64,000 nt of DNA. Source: Hyphomicrobiales bacterium. GTDB lineage: Bacteria > Pseudomonadota > Alphaproteobacteria > Rhizobiales > Rhizobiaceae. Positions within the stretch are counted from its first letter, which is position 1, and each line of letters opens with the position of its first letter. The notes beneath the pieces were generated by a model. The model worked only from the letters and a program-made list of their open reading frames with translations, was not told the DNA's origin and made no database searches. This document shows, one piece after another, positions 41,053 to 50,630 of the stretch. The position numbers were made by a program, and so were the translations under genes. The stretch lies in contig UEHQ01000043.1 in the NCBI GenBank assembly GCA_900489925.1, positions 1 to 64,000 of the forward strand, in the 5' to 3' direction.

Positions 41053-41970
41053 TCAGAGCTTGAGCGACAGCGCGCCTGGAAGAACCTCAAAGCGCGCCGG
41101 GAGCCTGCCCGGCGCTTCGCCGTCGCTGTCGATCAACGCAACCTCGCTGCCGATTTGCCAGGCTTCGACAAGCTTCGCGCGATGAACGCTGACCAGCGGG
41201 TTCTTGAGATGAGCGCCGCTGTATATGCTGTTCATCAACGTCACGACCTTCAGGCGCGGCGCGCCACGCATCACCACGACATCAAAGAAACCATCGGCAA
41301 CGTCCGCGGCGGGCGCGACGTTCATGCCGCCACCAAACCAGCCGCCATTGGCAACGGCGACAGCTGTGATCGGCCCTTCATAGACATCCTCCCCATCAAG
41401 GCGGAGGCGAATGTTGCAGGGCCGATAGCGCAGGATCTGCAGCACGCTATGGCAAAAGAAGATCATTGCAGCGGGAAGTCGCCTGTCCTTGCGCGCGGCA
41501 TTGACCGCGCGGACGATCTGGCCTGAGACGCCAAAGCTGGCGATATTGGCGAAGTGACGCGTGACCGTCTCTCCATTCCCCTCATCGCACGTCAGCAACC
41601 CCGCATCGATCGGCCGCACGGTGGCAGACGTCAGACGCTCGGCGATTGCGGCCGGATCTCGGGAGATCGCAAAGTTGCGTGCGAAGTCACAGCCGGTCCC
41701 GGTTGCGATGAAGGAGAAGGCGACATCGGGACGGCCGGATTTCAGAATGCCGCCCGCCACTTCTCCAATCGTTCCATCGCCACCAACCGCCACGACCAAG
41801 TCGGTCTCCACAGCCAGTTCGCGCGCGAACCGCTCCGCATCGCCGAGGCCGCGGGTTTCCCGGACGCTTACACCTACGCCCTTCTTTTCGATTGCACGCC
41901 GCAGTATCGGCCAGAACGATCGCCGTCCATTCCGTCCGGAGACGGGATTCAAAACCAGTCCGATTTTCAC
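41053..41970 (-). CDS. Diacylglycerol kinase-family lipid kinase
   Basis: 305 aa of the DagK/YegS/sphingosine kinase type. The nucleotide motif VVAVGGDGTIGEVAGG with GGDGT, FIATGTGCDFARNF, VAVANGGWFGGGMNVAPAADVADG and a C-terminal beta sandwich are present. Probably phosphorylates diacylglycerol or a related lipid at the membrane. The start is GTG 41970 (KIGLVLNPVSGRNG follows), with GGGGAG eight bases upstream. Abuts the convergent HAD gene with no spacer. Confidence 0.9.
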   Translation of the reverse strand: MKIGLVLNPVSGRNGRRSFWPILRRAIEKKGVGVSVRETRGLGDAERFARELAVETDLVVAVGGDGTIGEVAGGILKSGRPDVAFSFIATGTGCDFARNFAISRDPAAIAERLTSATVRPIDAGLLTCDEGNGETVTRHFANIASFGVSGQIVRAVNAARKDRRLPAAMIFFCHSVLQILRYRPCNIRLRLDGEDVYEGPITAVAVANGGWFGGGMNVAPAADVADGFFDVVVMRGAPRLKVVTLMNSIYSGAHLKNPLVSVHRAKLVEAWQIGSEVALIDSDGEAPGRLPARFEVLPGALSLKL

Positions 41971-42034
41971 GCAGTAATTCTCCCCGGCCCGGCCGAGACC
42001 ACGGTGACGTCAGTGAGACAAGGAAGATCCTGGC

Positions 42035-42682
42035 TTATTTCTTCTTCTTGGCGCCCTTCGGCGCGCCCTGGTCGAAACCGATGTTGACGCGCACGAGCGA
42101 GCCGGAGCCGACCGGCATCTTGACGCCATCCTTGCGGAACAGGACCTGGGTGGCCGCGTCGGCAGAAACCTGCGCCGGGAAATTCGTGACTTCCGAATAG
42201 AGCACATCTTCGCCGTCGAGCACGGTGATGCGGATCGGCAGCGTCACTGTGCCTGCCTTACCGGCCGGGCCAGCAAGAACGCGCAACTGAGCGACGACAG
42301 TCATGTTGAGGTTCGTTTCGCTGAGCGTGCACTGGCGCGTATAGTCGCCGATCGAAGCCTGATAGGCCAGCTTCTGCGCGTCACCCGTCTTCGCACCGCC
42401 TGCATAGCTGCGGAACACCGCCTCGGCATCCTTCATGAAGATCTGAGGGCATGCGCCCTGCACGACCGGCGCGGTATTGCCGGTCGCCGTCTTTGCGGTA
42501 CCGATGGATGGATCGTTCGAAGAGGGGTTTGCAGGCGCCATCGGCATGATCTGCGCATTTCCGCCGGACTGCGTCGATGTCGAGGTCGCGCTGTCCCCGC
42601 CGCCGACGCCGAGCGAGTTGCAGCTGACCAAAATAGCGGCGACCGATGCAGAAACGATGAGACGCGAGACCTTGCGAAGCAC
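42035..42682 (-). CDS. Lipoprotein of unknown function
   Basis: 215 aa. Signal LRKVSRLIVSASVAAILVSC with lipobox LVSC (Cys21), then a Ser/Thr/Gly-rich linker (about 25-60), a domain with GACPQIFMKDAEAVFRSYAG and RQCTLSETNLNMTVVAQLRV, and a C-terminal lysine run (GAKKKK). Conserved rhizobial lipoproteins of this kind have no assigned role. The start is GTG 42682 with GGTGGA seven bases upstream. It is divergent from thrC. Confidence 0.82.
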   Translation of the reverse strand: MLRKVSRLIVSASVAAILVSCNSLGVGGGDSATSTSTQSGGNAQIMPMAPANPSSNDPSIGTAKTATGNTAPVVQGACPQIFMKDAEAVFRSYAGGAKTGDAQKLAYQASIGDYTRQCTLSETNLNMTVVAQLRVLAGPAGKAGTVTLPIRITVLDGEDVLYSEVTNFPAQVSADAATQVLFRKDGVKMPVGSGSLVRVNIGFDQGAPKGAKKKK

Positions 42683-42926
42683 GATTATTCCACCCTTTTC
42701 AGAAAGTTTTTTGGGAGGCCCAACGACTTGCAGACGGGGCCTTTCGTGACAGTTTGCGATGGTCTATATCAGCGGCGCAAACAAAAATCGATTGGGTACG
42801 CACTGTTTTGATGCACATTTCGGGACCGCAAGCGGCGATGGGCGACATCGCAAGCCGGATGCGCCACGAGACATGGCTTCCCTCACTCCCGGAATTTTCC
42901 CGGCCGGCACATCAAGGATGACGACA

Positions 42927-44318
42927 GTGGACTATATCTCGACCCGCGGTGAAGCCCCTTCCCTCGGTTTCTGCGATGCATTGCTGGCAGGCCTGGCGCG
43001 CGACGGCGGGCTCTATGTGCCACGCGAATGGCCGCAGTTCTCCAAGAAGGAAATCCGGGCGCTTCGCGGCAAAAGCTATCAGGATATCGCCTTCACCATC
43101 CTGTCGCCCTTTACCAATGGCGAGATTCCTGACGAAACGTTCCGCGCCATGATCGACGAGGCCTATGGCACCTTCCGCCATCCGGCGATCGCGCCGCTGG
43201 TTCAGACCGGCCCGAACAGCTTCGTGATGGAGCTCTTCCACGGCACCACGCTGGCGTTCAAGGACGTGGCGATGCAGCTGCTCGCACGGCTGATGGACTA
43301 CGCGCTGGAAAAGCGCGGCGAGCGCGCCACGATCGTCGGCGCAACGTCGGGTGACACCGGTGGCGCGGCGATCGACGCCTTCGCCGGCCGCGAGCGCACC
43401 GACATCTTCATTCTCTTCCCGCACGGCAAGGTCTCGCCGGTACAGCAGCGCCAGATGACGACATCGACCGCGTCGAACGTCCATGCGCTCGCCGTCGAAG
43501 GCAATTTCGACGATTGCCAGAACCTCGTGAAGGCGATGTTCAACGACGTCGCATTCCGCGACAAGGTCAAGCTTTCCGGCGTCAACTCGATCAACTGGGC
43601 GCGCATCATGGCCCAGATCGTCTACTACTTCACCACCGCGATCGCGCTCGGCGGCCCGGACCGCAAGATTTCGTTTACCGTACCCACCGGCAACTTCGGC
43701 GATATCTTCGCCGGCTACTGCGCCAAGCGCATGGGCCTGCCGATCGACAAACTGGTGGTCGCCACCAACGAGAACGACATCCTTGCCCGCACGCTGAAGA
43801 CCGGCCGCTACGAGATGAAGGAGGTCAAGGCGACGACCTCGCCGTCGATGGATATCCAGATCTCCTCGAACTTCGAACGCCTGCTGTTTGAAGCCTACGA
43901 CCGCGATGCCTCCAAGGTTCGCGCTGCCATGGACAGCCTGAAACAGTCGAATGGCTTCGAGATCGCGCCGGAAGCGCTTGCCTTCATCAAGAAGGGCTTC
44001 CGCGCCGGTCGCGCCAGCGAAAAGCAGGTCGCGCAGACCATCAAGAAGACCTTGGCCGAGACCGGCTATCTGCTCGATCCGCATTCGGCGATCGGTGTTT
44101 TCGTGGCCGAAAAGAACGAAAAGCCGAACGCGCCCATGGTGACGCTCGCCACCGCGCATCCGGCGAAATTCCCCGCAGCCGTAAAATCTGCATCCGGTAT
44201 TGACCCCGCGCTTCCGACGTGGCTTGCTGATTTGATGGACAAGGAGGAGCGCTACCAGATCGTCAAGCCCGAGCTGAAAGCCGTTGAAACCTTCATCGGC
44301 ACGAAGACCCGGTCCTAA
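42927..44318 (+). CDS. thrC: Threonine synthase
   Basis: 463-aa PLP enzyme converting O-phosphohomoserine to threonine. The PLP lysine lies in GTTLAFKDVAMQ; phosphate-binding GATSGDTGGAAIDAFAG follows. The N-terminus DYISTRGEAPSLGFCDALLAG is the family signature. GTG 42927 gives the usual start (xYISTRG) and has AAGGA eight bases upstream; ATG 42918 would add three residues. The partner thrB lies 18 kb away at 62480. Followed at 27 bases by the M16 protease. Confidence 0.95.
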   Translation: MDYISTRGEAPSLGFCDALLAGLARDGGLYVPREWPQFSKKEIRALRGKSYQDIAFTILSPFTNGEIPDETFRAMIDEAYGTFRHPAIAPLVQTGPNSFVMELFHGTTLAFKDVAMQLLARLMDYALEKRGERATIVGATSGDTGGAAIDAFAGRERTDIFILFPHGKVSPVQQRQMTTSTASNVHALAVEGNFDDCQNLVKAMFNDVAFRDKVKLSGVNSINWARIMAQIVYYFTTAIALGGPDRKISFTVPTGNFGDIFAGYCAKRMGLPIDKLVVATNENDILARTLKTGRYEMKEVKATTSPSMDIQISSNFERLLFEAYDRDASKVRAAMDSLKQSNGFEIAPEALAFIKKGFRAGRASEKQVAQTIKKTLAETGYLLDPHSAIGVFVAEKNEKPNAPMVTLATAHPAKFPAAVKSASGIDPALPTWLADLMDKEERYQIVKPELKAVETFIGTKTRS

Positions 44319-44345
44319 GAGACGGCAGGCGCAGAAAGATAGCCA

Positions 44346-45644
44346 ATGACAGTTGAGTGCACCCGGCTCAAATCCGGGCTGACAGTAGTCACACAGACGA
44401 TGCAACACCTGGAAAGTGTTGCGCTGGGAGTGTGGATCAAATCAGGTTCGCGCAATGAGACCACAGATGAGCACGGTATTGCCCACCTGCTCGAACACAT
44501 GGCCTTCAAGGGAACAGCACGCCGCAGCGCGCGCGAAATCGCAGAAGAGATCGAAGACGTCGGCGGCGAAGTAAACGCCGCAACCTCCACCGAGACCACC
44601 TCATACTACGCTCGCGTCCTCAAGGATCACGTTCCGCTCGCCGTCGACATCCTGGCCGACATCCTCACCGAATCCGCATTCGACGAAGAAGAGCTCGAGC
44701 GCGAGAAGCAGGTCATCCTGCAGGAGATCAACGCGGCCAACGACACGCCCGACGATGTCGTCTTCGACAAGTTCTCCGAAACCGCCTATCGCGACCAGAC
44801 GCTCGGCCGCGCCATTCTCGGCACGCCGCAGACGGTCGTTTCCTTCACCCCGCAGCAGATCCGCGGCTATCTCGGCCGCAACTACACCACCGACCGGATG
44901 TTCGTCGTCGCAACGGGCGCCGTCCAGCACGATGAATTCGTTCGCATGGTCGAAGACCGGTTCGCATCGCTGCCGACGACACCAAGCGCAACGCCGGTGA
45001 TGGAGCCCGCCAAGTATATCGGCGGCAACATCCGCGAGACGCGCGACCTGATGGATGCACAGATCCTGCTCGGCTTCGAGGGCAAGGCCTACCACGCCCG
45101 GGATTTCTACTGTTCGCAGATTCTTGCCAACATTCTGGGCGGCGGCATGTCGTCCCGCCTGTTCCAGGAAGTGCGCGAGATTCGCGGCCTGTGCTACTCG
45201 ATCTATGCCTTCCACTGGGGCTTCTCGGACACCGGCATTTTCGGGATCCACGCGGCGACCGGCGGCGAAAACCTGCCGGAGCTTGTTCCCGTCATCATCG
45301 ACGAGTTGCACAAGTCGTCGGCCAAGATCGAGAACAAGGAAATCGAACGCGCCCGCGCCCAGATCCGAGCCCAGCTGCTGATGGGCCAGGAGAGCCCCGC
45401 GGCGCGCGCCGGGCAGATCGCCCGTCAGATGATGCTCTACGGCCGCCCGATCTCCAATCCGGAGATGATGGAACGGCTGGAAGGCATCACCGTCGACCGG
45501 CTGACCAATCTTGCCGGACGCCTGTTCTTCGACACCGTACCGACCCTTTCGGCAATCGGCCCGCTCGAGCATCTGGCTCCGATGGAGGACATCGCCGCCT
45601 CCCTGTCGGCTCCCGCCGCGCAAAGCAAACAGGCGAGCCTCTGA
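44346..45644 (+). CDS. M16-family zinc peptidase (MPP-like)
   Basis: 432-aa processing-peptidase-like protein with the inverted zinc motif H47-L-L-E-H51 (HIAHLLEHMAFKG region) and the third ligand E in the ELEREKQVILQEINAA helix. The second half-domain includes GGGMSSRLFQEVREIRGLCYSIYAF. It is the alphaproteobacterial relative of the mitochondrial processing peptidase beta subunit, often located behind thrC in rhizobia. It may degrade peptides in the cytoplasm. Next comes a GNAT gene after 29 bases, so thrC-M16-GNAT form an operon. Confidence 0.93.
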   Translation: MTVECTRLKSGLTVVTQTMQHLESVALGVWIKSGSRNETTDEHGIAHLLEHMAFKGTARRSAREIAEEIEDVGGEVNAATSTETTSYYARVLKDHVPLAVDILADILTESAFDEEELEREKQVILQEINAANDTPDDVVFDKFSETAYRDQTLGRAILGTPQTVVSFTPQQIRGYLGRNYTTDRMFVVATGAVQHDEFVRMVEDRFASLPTTPSATPVMEPAKYIGGNIRETRDLMDAQILLGFEGKAYHARDFYCSQILANILGGGMSSRLFQEVREIRGLCYSIYAFHWGFSDTGIFGIHAATGGENLPELVPVIIDELHKSSAKIENKEIERARAQIRAQLLMGQESPAARAGQIARQMMLYGRPISNPEMMERLEGITVDRLTNLAGRLFFDTVPTLSAIGPLEHLAPMEDIAASLSAPAAQSKQASL

Positions 45645-45673
45645 ACCGACGTAGATCCTGCCGGGAGTGATCG

Positions 45674-46273
45674 ATGCCAAAATCGGTTTTTCGGTTCCTG
45701 TCGCGGCAGCCGGAAGCAGTCGAGCTTGAGAACGAGCACTATGTGCTGCGCCTGCCGCGTTACCAGGACTTCAACCAGTGGCACAAGCTGCGGGCGGCAA
45801 GCCGGCAGTTTCTGGAGCCCTGGGAGCCGACCTGGAGACGCGACGAACTGACGGAGGGCGCCTATCGCGCCCGCGTCATTCGCGGCAAACAGGAATATGC
45901 CTCCGGGCAGGCAATCCCCCTCTTCCTGTTTCGCAAGGACACGATGACGCTGCTGGGCGGCATCACGATCGGCTATATCAGGCGCGGCGCCGCGCAAAGC
46001 TGCATGATCGGCTACTGGATGGGCGAGGCTCACGCGGGCCAGGGTCATATGTTCGCCGCACTTCGGCTGGTTATACCCTACATCTTCGCAGCGCTTGAGT
46101 TGCACCGCATCGAAGCAGCCTGTATTCCAGACAACGCTCGGAGCATCCGCCTGCTTGAGAAAGCCGGGTTTAAGCGGGAGGGCTATCTGCGCGGATACTT
46201 GAAGATCAACGGTCAGTGGCATGACCATGTGATGTTCTCACTTTTGGCCACCGACGCCGATAAGGCAGGATAA
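45674..46273 (+). CDS. GNAT acetyltransferase (RimJ/RimL-like)
   Basis: 199-aa N-acetyltransferase of the RimJ/RimL type: VLRLPRYQDFNQWHKLRAAS, GGITIGYIRRG, MIGYWMGEAHAGQGHM (acetyl-CoA P-loop; Q/G-x-G variant), and ALELHRIEAACIPDNARSIRLLEKAGF. Likely acetylates the N-terminus of a protein such as ribosomal S5. GGGAG precedes ATG 45674 by seven bases. The EAL gene begins 11 bases downstream. Confidence 0.9.
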   Translation: MPKSVFRFLSRQPEAVELENEHYVLRLPRYQDFNQWHKLRAASRQFLEPWEPTWRRDELTEGAYRARVIRGKQEYASGQAIPLFLFRKDTMTLLGGITIGYIRRGAAQSCMIGYWMGEAHAGQGHMFAALRLVIPYIFAALELHRIEAACIPDNARSIRLLEKAGFKREGYLRGYLKINGQWHDHVMFSLLATDADKAG

Positions 46274-46283
46274 CCGACAGCCG

Positions 46284-49196
46284 ATGACGAAAAAACGTAT
46301 GCTGCCCTCATCACCGGCCGGACGAGTGATCGCGGTGATCGCAGCGCTTATGCTGTCAGCCTTGGCCCTCATGGCAGGTGCCGTGCAGGCCGCCGAACCG
46401 GTGAAGATTTCCCGCGACGACACGGCTCTCGATCTCACCGCCACCACCGAAATCTATGCCAACCAGGGAGAAGCCTTCCAGGTCTCCACCGCGGCAGGCG
46501 CCGACGGTATCCGGCGCCGTATTGAGGTACGTGCCAGCTCGGACAACCACCAGGGCGACTGGGCGGTCTTTGCGCTCGCCAACGTCTCCGACGAACAGCT
46601 CGAGCGCGTTATCGTGGCGCCCCACTTCCGACTGGTGAACTCCAAGCTTTTCTGGCCGGATCTCGGCTCGCAACGCATCATCGCGATCACGCCGAGCGAA
46701 GGCTTCGCGCTGGACCGGCAACCGAGCGATGAAGCCGACGTCTTCCGCATCACGCTCAACCCGGGCGCCGTCATCACCTTCGTTGCCGAGCTGACCAGCC
46801 CCGAACTGCCGCAGATCTATCTGTGGGAGCCGGATGCCTACAAGGACACGATCAACGCCTTTACGCTCTATCGCGGCATCGTTCTCGGTATCGCCGGCTT
46901 GCTCGCGGTGTTCCTGACGATCCTGTTCGTGGTGAAGGGCACCTCGATGTTGCCTGCGACGGCAGCCCTCGCCTGGGCTGTACTCGGCTACATCTGCGTC
47001 GACTTCGGCTTTCTCGGCAAACTCGTCAGCATCGCCTCGTCCGACCAGCGAATATGGCGCGCCTGCACGGAAGTCGCGCTGGCGTCTAGCTTCGTCATCT
47101 TCCTGTTCACCTATCTCAACCTCAATCGCTGGCACACGCATCTCGGCTACCTGACACTTGCCTGGGTACTTGGCCTCGCGCTGCTTTTCGGCGTCGCGAT
47201 CTACGATCCGGCCATTGCGGCAGGCGTGGCCCGTCTCTCCTTTGCGCTGACCGCGACGGTCGGGCTGCTGCTGATCGTCTATCTCGGCCTCAACCGATAT
47301 GACCGCGCAATTCTCCTGGTACCGGCCTGGGCGCTCATCCTGGTCTGGATCTTCGGGGCCTGGCTGACGATTACCGGCCGACTAGACAACGACATCATCC
47401 AGCCGGCGCTGGGTGGTGGTCTGGTTCTCATCGTGCTCCTGATCGGCTTTACCGTGATGCAACACGCCTTTGCCGGCGGCGCGTTCCAGCAAGGACTATT
47501 TTCCGATCTCGAGCGGCAGTCGCTGGCCCTGACCGGCTCCGGCGACACGGTCTGGGACTGGGACGTGGCACGCGACCGTGTCGTCACGATCCCCGATGTT
47601 TCGGTGAAGCTTGGCCTCCCCGCCGGTGCAATGCATGGGGCGGCCCGCAACTGGCTGCCGCGTCTGCATCCCGACGATCGCGACCGTTTCCGGGCGACCC
47701 TCGATGTGCTGCTGGAGCATCGCCGCGGGCGCCTCAACCACGAGTTCCGAATTCGCGCCGAAGACGGCCACTTCCACTGGCTGCTGATCCGCGCGCGACC
47801 CGTGCTCGGCTCCAATGGCGAGATCATCCGTTGCGTCGGCACGATCGTTGACGTGACGGAACAGAAGAACTCCGTCGAACGCCTGCTGCAGGACGCGCTG
47901 CACGACAATCTGACCGGCCTTCCGAACCGGCAACTGTTCCTCGACCGCCTGCAGGGCGTTCTGACCCTGGCGCCGAGCGGCGACGCGTTTCGCCCGACGG
48001 TGATGGTCATCGATATCGACCGCTACAAGCTCGTGAACGATACGCTGGGGATCGCCGCGGGCGACAACATCCTGATCGCGCTGACGCGCCGGCTGCGGCG
48101 ACTGCTGAAGCCGCAGGATACGCTGGCGCGCCTTGCCGGCGATCAGTTCGGTCTCATCCTGGTTTCGGAGCGAGACCCGGCCAAGGTCGCCGATTTTGCC
48201 GACGCCATCAGCAAGGCGATCATGGTGCCGATCAACTTCGCCAACCGAGAGATCATCCTGACGGCATCCATCGGTCTCACCTCCTTTGTCGACCAGCAGG
48301 AAAGCGCGTCCGGAATGCTGAGCGATGCGGAGCTCGCCATGTACCGCGCCAAGCGCGCGGGCGGCAACCGCGTCGAGCCGTTCCAGCCGGCCTTCCGCGA
48401 CTTCGGCGCCGATCGGCTGCAGCTCGAAACCGACCTGCGTCGCGCGATCGAACGCAAGGAACTCTCGATGGTGTACCAGCCGATCGCCGGGCTGGAGGAT
48501 GTGGAGATCGCCGGTTTCGAAGCGCTGATGCGGTGGGAGCATCCCAAGCGCGGCAGCATTCCGCCTTCGGAATTCATTCCGATCGCGGAAGCGTCCGACA
48601 TCATCAACACGCTCGGCATCTTCGCGCTGGAACAGGCAACGAACGACCTGATGAGTTGGGAAAGCCAGACCGGCGAATTGCCGATCTTCGTCTCGATCAA
48701 CCTGTCCAGCGCACAGCTGCTGAACAATTCGCTTTACGAAGACGTTCGCTCGGTCCTTGCCAAGACCCACTGCGAGCCGTCGCGCCTCAAGCTCGAGCTG
48801 ACGGAATCCATGGTCATGGAAAACCCGGAACAAGCCCGTCTCGTGCTGGAAAAGCTGCGCGGCGCCGGCCTCGGACTGGCGCTGGACGATTTCGGCACCG
48901 GCTACTCTTCGCTTGCCTATCTCACCCGCTTCCCGTTCGACACGATCAAGCTCGACAAAACGCTGGTGCGCGATGGCAGCGACAAGAAGGCGACCGTGCT
49001 TCGCTCGGTCATCTCGATGGCGCGAGAGCTCGAGATGAAGGTGGTGGCCGAAGGTATTGAGTCCAACGAGGACGCGATCGAGCTGGCGAAGATGGGCTGC
49101 ACCTATGGGCAGAGCTATCTTTTCGGACCGCCAATGGCCTCCGAATCTGTGCTGCGGCTACTGAAAGAGCGCTTCCCGCTGACGAGACGCGCCTAA
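46284..49196 (+). CDS. Membrane PAS-GGDEF-EAL protein (c-di-GMP phosphodiesterase)
   Basis: 970 aa. A signal/anchor at residues 14-37, a periplasmic domain (about 38-190), seven membrane helices (about 195-400; 7TM-diverse type), a PAS domain (VWDWDVARDRVVTIPD to VTEQKNS), GGDEF (about 535-700) and EAL (about 715-960). The cyclase signature reads A618-G-D-Q-F622 instead of GGDEF, so it is probably inactive or a GTP sensor. EAL is intact: E746-A-L in GFEALMRWEHP, LSSAQLLNNSLY, LELTESMVMEN, LALDDFGTGYSSLAYL and VVAEGIES. Net c-di-GMP hydrolysis is expected. Confidence 0.93.
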   Translation: MTKKRMLPSSPAGRVIAVIAALMLSALALMAGAVQAAEPVKISRDDTALDLTATTEIYANQGEAFQVSTAAGADGIRRRIEVRASSDNHQGDWAVFALANVSDEQLERVIVAPHFRLVNSKLFWPDLGSQRIIAITPSEGFALDRQPSDEADVFRITLNPGAVITFVAELTSPELPQIYLWEPDAYKDTINAFTLYRGIVLGIAGLLAVFLTILFVVKGTSMLPATAALAWAVLGYICVDFGFLGKLVSIASSDQRIWRACTEVALASSFVIFLFTYLNLNRWHTHLGYLTLAWVLGLALLFGVAIYDPAIAAGVARLSFALTATVGLLLIVYLGLNRYDRAILLVPAWALILVWIFGAWLTITGRLDNDIIQPALGGGLVLIVLLIGFTVMQHAFAGGAFQQGLFSDLERQSLALTGSGDTVWDWDVARDRVVTIPDVSVKLGLPAGAMHGAARNWLPRLHPDDRDRFRATLDVLLEHRRGRLNHEFRIRAEDGHFHWLLIRARPVLGSNGEIIRCVGTIVDVTEQKNSVERLLQDALHDNLTGLPNRQLFLDRLQGVLTLAPSGDAFRPTVMVIDIDRYKLVNDTLGIAAGDNILIALTRRLRRLLKPQDTLARLAGDQFGLILVSERDPAKVADFADAISKAIMVPINFANREIILTASIGLTSFVDQQESASGMLSDAELAMYRAKRAGGNRVEPFQPAFRDFGADRLQLETDLRRAIERKELSMVYQPIAGLEDVEIAGFEALMRWEHPKRGSIPPSEFIPIAEASDIINTLGIFALEQATNDLMSWESQTGELPIFVSINLSSAQLLNNSLYEDVRSVLAKTHCEPSRLKLELTESMVMENPEQARLVLEKLRGAGLGLALDDFGTGYSSLAYLTRFPFDTIKLDKTLVRDGSDKKATVLRSVISMARELEMKVVAEGIESNEDAIELAKMGCTYGQSYLFGPPMASESVLRLLKERFPLTRRA

Positions 49197-49208
49197 GAGA
49201 ATACCGAG

Positions 49209-50288
49209 CTATGCCGCGGCCTGCCGCGGCGTAGCGGCCCCTGCAATCAGCTGATGCATGTATTCGAGCTTGGTGACAACCGGCGAAGACAGCACGAATG
49301 GATAAGAATCGGGCTGCCCCATGCTGCGCTGTATCGAGTTGATCGCAACACTCAGCGGCACCCACTCGTCGACAAGCTGTGCGGCGCTTGCGGCCCGGTA
49401 GGGGTCGAAATCCACCTCGGCCGCCATCTCCTCGTGGCCGCGCGGATCGATCGCGATGCCGAAGGCACGCGCGGTCTCCAAGGTGTCGACGATGTGGAGA
49501 TAGTGCGCAAAGCACTCCGCAAAATCTTCCCAGGGGTGGGCGCTGGCGTAGGCACTGACGAAGCTGTCCTGCCAGCCAAGGCGAGCACCATTTTCGTAGT
49601 GCTGCTCAAGCGCCGCGCTGTAATCCTGACGCTCGTCGCCGAAAACGGCCCGGAACCCATCGAAATTGTTCCTGTCGCGCACGAGCCGGTTCCAGATGAA
49701 ATGGCCGGTCTCGTGGCGAAAATGGCCCAGCAGTGTTCGGTAGGGCTCGTTCATCGAGGTCCGCGCCTGTTCACGCGTGAGATCGTCGGCCTCGGCGGCG
49801 CGGATTGCGATCAGGCCCTCCTCGTGTCCCGTCATCGCCGGAACCACACTACCGTCGGGCTGGACGATATCTTCGAGGAAGTCGAAAACAAGGCCGCCAG
49901 CGGGATCTTGCGTGCGATCCGGATGCGGCAGCCGCCAACGCAAGAGCGAGTAAAAGAGATGTCGTTGGGCCTGACTGATGCGACGCCAGCGGTCGACGCC
50001 ATCCTGCGTCTCAGAATTGGGCACAAGCCGGTTATGTCGGCAGGCGACACAGTAGCCACCAGCTTCGCCATCCTCGACGAGCCAGTTGCAGATATCGAGG
50101 CCAGCGTTGGCGCAGAACCGCACCAAGTCCGGTTGGGCGACGTATTGCCAGAGATCTCCGTCCTGCTGCTGGACGGCATGCATCCGCAGGCCATTCGGCA
50201 GGAAGCCGAGGCGATGACCGCACCTGACGCATTGGCGATTGTCGAAATGAACAACCTGGTCGCAGTTGTCACATACAAAGAGCCTCAC
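49209..50288 (-). CDS. Zinc-ribbon putative metallopeptidase
   Basis: 359 aa. N-terminal ribbons C6-x2-C9 / C20-x2-C23 and a second set C59, C67, C80-x2-C83. The peptidase motif is H192-E-T-G-H196 (LLGHFRHETGHFIWN), with downstream acidic/His residues in WEDFAECFAHYLHIVDTLE. This matches the DUF2248-type family, annotated as putative zinc-binding metallopeptidases; substrate unknown. GTG 50288 is preceded by GGAGG with a six-base spacer. Converges with the EAL gene. Confidence 0.85.
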   Translation of the reverse strand: MRLFVCDNCDQVVHFDNRQCVRCGHRLGFLPNGLRMHAVQQQDGDLWQYVAQPDLVRFCANAGLDICNWLVEDGEAGGYCVACRHNRLVPNSETQDGVDRWRRISQAQRHLFYSLLRWRLPHPDRTQDPAGGLVFDFLEDIVQPDGSVVPAMTGHEEGLIAIRAAEADDLTREQARTSMNEPYRTLLGHFRHETGHFIWNRLVRDRNNFDGFRAVFGDERQDYSAALEQHYENGARLGWQDSFVSAYASAHPWEDFAECFAHYLHIVDTLETARAFGIAIDPRGHEEMAAEVDFDPYRAASAAQLVDEWVPLSVAINSIQRSMGQPDSYPFVLSSPVVTKLEYMHQLIAGAATPRQAAA

Positions 50289-50359
50289 CGCGCGCCTCCA
50301 TCAGAAAAACCCGCTGCGCAAAAACGCAACGGGCCACTTCCAAAAACGAGATCGGCAGA

Positions 50360-50551
50360 TCAGAGCCGGTCTACAGCATTCTTCAGCTTATCCTTGACCT
50401 TGCCGGTCGCAACCTGGGCTTTGCCCTTTGCTTCCTGAGCCGCGCCTTCGGCTCGAAGGGAGTTATCGCCGGAAGCCTTTCCGATCGTCTGCTTCGCCTT
50501 GCCGGCGATTTCGTTCGTCTTACCGGAAATCTTGTCGGTGGTGCTACCCAT
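50360..50551 (-). CDS. CsbD-family stress protein
   Basis: 63 aa, Lys/Ala/Gly-rich, with the CsbD repeats DKISGKTNEIAGKAKQTIGKA and EGAAQEAKGKAQVATGKVKDKL split by NSLRAE. CsbD proteins are general-stress products in many bacteria with no known biochemical activity. ATG 50551 follows AAGGAG by seven bases. An EcfG-type promoter lies 47 bases upstream, in the short gap to yqgE. Confidence 0.93.
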   Translation of the reverse strand: MGSTTDKISGKTNEIAGKAKQTIGKASGDNSLRAEGAAQEAKGKAQVATGKVKDKLKNAVDRL

Positions 50552-50597
50552 CTTGTGTCTCCTTGTTGGCGCGCTTTATGCCCGCCTGCCAGATGGA

Positions 50598-50622
50598 AAC
50601 GCCATGATAGCCAAATCGTTCC
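50598..50622 (-). promoter_or_regulatory. EcfG/RpoE2-type stress promoter for csbD
   Basis: On the minus strand GGAAC (50622-50618), 16-base spacer, CGTT (50601-50598). Full match to the consensus, and it lies just past the yqgE stop. Confidence 0.8.
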
Positions 50623-50630
50623 GGATAGAA

